From an uncultured Clostridia bacterium (GTDB taxonomy: Bacteria > Bacillota > Clostridia > Christensenellales > Aristaeellaceae): a stretch of DNA of 38,771 nt. Shown piece by piece: positions 36,522 to 38,771 of the stretch. The notes under the pieces were generated by a model. It saw nothing but the letters and a program-made list of their open reading frames with translations. It had not been told where the DNA came from and searched no databases. Location of the stretch: NCBI GenBank assembly GCA_934663595.1, contig CAKUKM010000021.1, forward strand, positions 1 to 38,771, in the 5' to 3' direction. Made by a program: the position numbers and the translations under genes. Numbering within the stretch: position 1 is the first letter of the stretch; each line of letters opens with the position of its first letter.

Positions 36522-37853
36522 GTGGCAAACAACAATTATTCCGATCGCCCCGCTCCGCGCGCCGCGAGTCGCCCGAGCGGCAATCGCCCCACCAATACCA
36601 GACCCAGCGGCCAACGCCCCAGCGGCCAAAGACCTAACGGCCAGAGACCCGCAGGCCAGCGCCCCGCGGGCCAGAGACCGAATCCCCAGCGGCCCGGCAG
36701 CCGTCCCGCAAACCGCAGACGTGGCAAGCGGCGCGTCCAGAAGCGGTTCTATGCGTTCGTCGCAGTGCTGGTCGTCGCAATCATCGCGCTGATCTTGATC
36801 ATCGCAAAGCCGTTCGGCGGCAAGAAAGATCCGCAGACTTCCGCAACGCCTGCGCCCGTGAGCAGCGCAACCGAACAGCCCGGTGCGACGGATTCTCAGG
36901 ATTCCCAGAATACCGGCGACCGCGCGAGCGCGCTGGCCGACCTGCTGGGCAATCAGGACGCCGATCTGCAGGGCCTTTCCGCCGACCAGATGGCGCAGGT
37001 TTCGGATTTGAGCGTCAATCAGGGTCTGCCGCAGGAATGGATGAATATCCTGCTGCTCGGCTCCGACGAGCGCGAGCTGAACGAGAGCGCCCGCACCGAC
37101 TGCATGATCATCTGCTCGATCAATACGCAGACTGGCGAGGTCAAGCTCACGAGCATCATGCGCGACCTCGCGGTGAAGTTCAGCGATATCGGCGAGTATA
37201 ACGGCACGTACCGCATCAACGCCGCGAACTACTTCGGCGGCGAGCGCCTCGCAATGCGCACCGTGAACGAGTGCTTCGGCATGAATATCGATAAATACGT
37301 CCGCGTGAACTTCTATGGCTTCCAGCAGATCGCGCAGATGCTCGGCGGCATCGACATCGATATTACCGAGGCCGAGATGGAGGAAATCAATTACCGCGTG
37401 CAGGAGCAGTGGTACGAGGCGTATCTGCAGGGCATCGATGAATCCGCGCTGCCGAACGAGCTGCTGGAAAGCTACGGCGAAAACACGCACCTCGACGGCC
37501 GCCAGACGCTCGCCTACGCGCGCATCCGTCATATGGACGGCGGCGACTACGCGCGTGCGGAGCGCCAGCGCAAGGTGCTGTTCGAGCTGATGAAGAAGCT
37601 CGAGGGCATGGGCATCGCCGACCTCGCCAAGGTGGGCATGGAGGCGATGAAGCACATGAAGACGAACCTCTCGCTGGACGAAATCATGTCCATCGCCCAG
37701 AAGGTGCTGGGCGCGGATCTGACGAGCATCGATTCGTTCCGCCTGCCGATCAACAATTCCTATAAGCAGGAAACGCGCAACAATCAGGATATGCTCTACG
37801 ACTGCGACTGGGGCAGCAATGCGAGCAGTCTTTATACCTTTATCTACGGCTAA
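36522..37853 (+). CDS. LytR-CpsA-Psr (LCP) family wall-polymer ligase
   Basis: This is a 443-aa type II membrane protein. The cytoplasmic N-terminus (1-75) is a low-complexity, Arg/Pro-rich tail with five tandem pentapeptides, (S/N/A)GQRP, at residues 29-53, and a final basic patch (RRRGKRRVQKR). One helix (about 76-95, FYAFVAVLVVAIIALILIIA), a Ser/Thr/Gln-rich spacer, then the LCP domain (about 165-340): MNILLLGSDERELNESARTD, KLTSIMRDLAVKF, NECFGMNIDKYVRVNFYGF and QTLAYARIRHMDGGDYARAE carry the conserved Arg/Asp residues. LCP enzymes transfer undecaprenyl-linked teichoic acid or capsule polymers to peptidoglycan. The start is GTG 36522, nine bases after GGAGG. The ATG at 36513 abuts that site. 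Confidence 0.92.
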   Translation: MANNNYSDRPAPRAASRPSGNRPTNTRPSGQRPSGQRPNGQRPAGQRPAGQRPNPQRPGSRPANRRRGKRRVQKRFYAFVAVLVVAIIALILIIAKPFGGKKDPQTSATPAPVSSATEQPGATDSQDSQNTGDRASALADLLGNQDADLQGLSADQMAQVSDLSVNQGLPQEWMNILLLGSDERELNESARTDCMIICSINTQTGEVKLTSIMRDLAVKFSDIGEYNGTYRINAANYFGGERLAMRTVNECFGMNIDKYVRVNFYGFQQIAQMLGGIDIDITEAEMEEINYRVQEQWYEAYLQGIDESALPNELLESYGENTHLDGRQTLAYARIRHMDGGDYARAERQRKVLFELMKKLEGMGIADLAKVGMEAMKHMKTNLSLDEIMSIAQKVLGADLTSIDSFRLPINNSYKQETRNNQDMLYDCDWGSNASSLYTFIYG

Positions 37854-37890
37854 AACCGGAATTGCCGCCGGGAGCGGGGCGCTCTCGGGG

Positions 37891-37925
37891 AAAAGGGCAG
37901 GAGGATTTTCTTCCTGCCCTTTTTG
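37891..37925 (+). terminator. Terminator of the LCP gene
   Basis: AGGGCAGGA (37894-37902) pairs with TCCTGCCCT (37912-37920), followed by TTTTG and preceded by AAA. It is 38 bp past the stop. Confidence 0.85.
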
Positions 37926-38009
37926 CGCGCATTCCGTTCGGGAGGGCAAAATCGACCGTCGACGGCGGCGAAATTCGCACAACTCAACAATAATTTAGCG
38001 AAACAGCCA

Positions 38010-38038
38010 TTGATTTCTGCCCCGGGGTGCGATATGAT
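38010..38038 (+). promoter_or_regulatory. Promoter of pckA
   Basis: TTGATT (38010-38015) and TATGAT (38033-38038) have a 17-base spacer. The leader to ATG 38126 is about 80 nt and contains the inverted repeat GGGCATT-GATGA-AATGCCC (38063-38081), which could be an operator or an RNA stem. Confidence 0.65.
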
Positions 38039-38125
38039 AATTATGGTATCATTCGGGTACTAGGGCATTGATGAAATGCCCGATGGCTCTCATGCTAATA
38101 TTGCGAGAAAGAGGTTGAATGCACG

Positions 38126-38771
38126 ATGCGTAAGATTGATTTGGCAAAGTACGGCATTACCGGAACGACGGAGGTCGTTTACAATCCTTCCTACGAAGAG
38201 CTGTTCGCTGAGGAAACGAAGCCGACGCTCGAAGGCTATGAAAAGGGTCAGGTCAGCGAGCTGGGCGCGGTGAACGTCATGACCGGTATCTACACCGGCC
38301 GTTCCCCGAAGGACAAGTACATCGTCGTCGACGATCAGTCCAAGGACACCGTATGGTGGACCACTCCCGAATATAAGAACGACAACCATCCGATGACCCA
38401 GGAAACCTGGAAGGCTGTTAAGGATATCGCGACGAAGGAACTGTGCAACAAGCGCCTGTTCGTTGTCGACGCGTTCTGCGGCGCCAATCACGATACCCGC
38501 ATGGCCATCCGCTTCATCATGGAAGTCGCATGGCAGGCCCATTTCGTGACCAACATGTTCATCCGTCCGACCGCTGAGGAGCTCGAAACCTTCGAGCCGG
38601 ACTTCGTGGTCTACAACGCCTCCAAGGCGAAGGTCGAGGATTACAAGGCGCTGGGCATGAATTCCGAAACCTGCGCGGCCTTCAACATCACCAGCCGCGA
38701 GCAGGTCATCATCAACACCTGGTACGGCGGCGAGATGAAGAAGGGTATGTTCTCCATGATGAACTACTATC
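38126..38771 (+). CDS. pckA: Phosphoenolpyruvate carboxykinase (ATP), 5' part
   Basis: 215 codons are present before the window ends, of about 530 expected. The N-terminal domain of ATP-type PEPCK is clear: DLAKYGITGTTEVVYNPSYE, VNVMTGIYTGRSPKDKYIV (substrate-binding Arg region), TRMAIRFIMEVAWQAHFVTN, and IINTWYGGEMKKGMFSMMNY, where the active-site Tyr and Lys lie. The metal and P-loop motifs would follow beyond the edge. It interconverts oxaloacetate and PEP with ATP/ADP. In anaerobic fermenters it often runs in the CO2-fixing direction. GAGG is 11 bases before the ATG, slightly long. Confidence 0.95.
   Translation, partial: MRKIDLAKYGITGTTEVVYNPSYEELFAEETKPTLEGYEKGQVSELGAVNVMTGIYTGRSPKDKYIVVDDQSKDTVWWTTPEYKNDNHPMTQETWKAVKDIATKELCNKRLFVVDAFCGANHDTRMAIRFIMEVAWQAHFVTNMFIRPTAEELETFEPDFVVYNASKAKVEDYKALGMNSETCAAFNITSREQVIINTWYGGEMKKGMFSMMNYY

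Overview
The window looks like chromosome of a GC-rich, endospore-lineage Firmicute (class Clostridia, probably a gut anaerobe). Supporting this are a mre/elongasome operon ending in a SpoIVFA/SpoIVFB-like pair, strong GGAGG ribosome-binding sites, sigma-A type promoters, an oxygen-sensitive sulfatase-maturase, and ABC plus two-component carbohydrate or peptide modules. The exact taxon is inference. No rRNA, tRNA, CRISPR array, phage or transposase gene was seen.

Left part, minus strand (13556 to 1). A small secreted or anchored protein of unknown function ends at its own terminator. Then comes a compact morphogenesis operon: maf, a divergent mreB, mreC, mreD, mrdA (PBP2), rodA, spoIVFA-like, spoIVFB-like. 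It runs without a visible terminator into an amino-sugar (ManNAc/sialic acid type) cluster: a ROK kinase, an RpiR regulator, nanE, and a large glycoside-hydrolase-like protein cut by the left edge. Each half of that cluster has its own promoter.

Middle, plus strand (13681-19949). polA, coaE, a membrane-anchored lytic transglycosylase, an orphan peptide-type solute-binding lipoprotein, a histidine phosphatase and a 50-residue membrane protein form one tightly packed operon ending in a strong terminator. Opposite it lie a Gfo/Idh/MocA oxidoreductase and a small membrane protein. A secreted SH3-repeat/phage-lysozyme-like protein and an anaerobic sulfatase-maturating radical SAM enzyme follow, each with a near-consensus promoter.

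Right part (24.3-36.2 kb). A response regulator and YesM-type sensor kinase (minus strand) diverge from an operon (plus strand) encoding a solute-binding protein, two permeases, two ATPases and two Cys-type sulfatases. The sulfatases have no signal peptides, so the natural model is import of a sulfated solute followed by cytoplasmic desulfation, with the maturase at 23.1 kb activating both. A LytR-CpsA-Psr protein and the start of ATP-dependent PEP carboxykinase (pckA) close the window.

The most unusual non-coding feature is a dispersed modular hairpin element in three copies (2284-2368, 24308-24597, 34353-34563). It always follows a stop codon in the sense orientation, shares fixed end modules, and carries a variable number of internal nested hairpins with three-base loops. 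One inner hairpin has been replaced by a different but equally self-complementary sequence.
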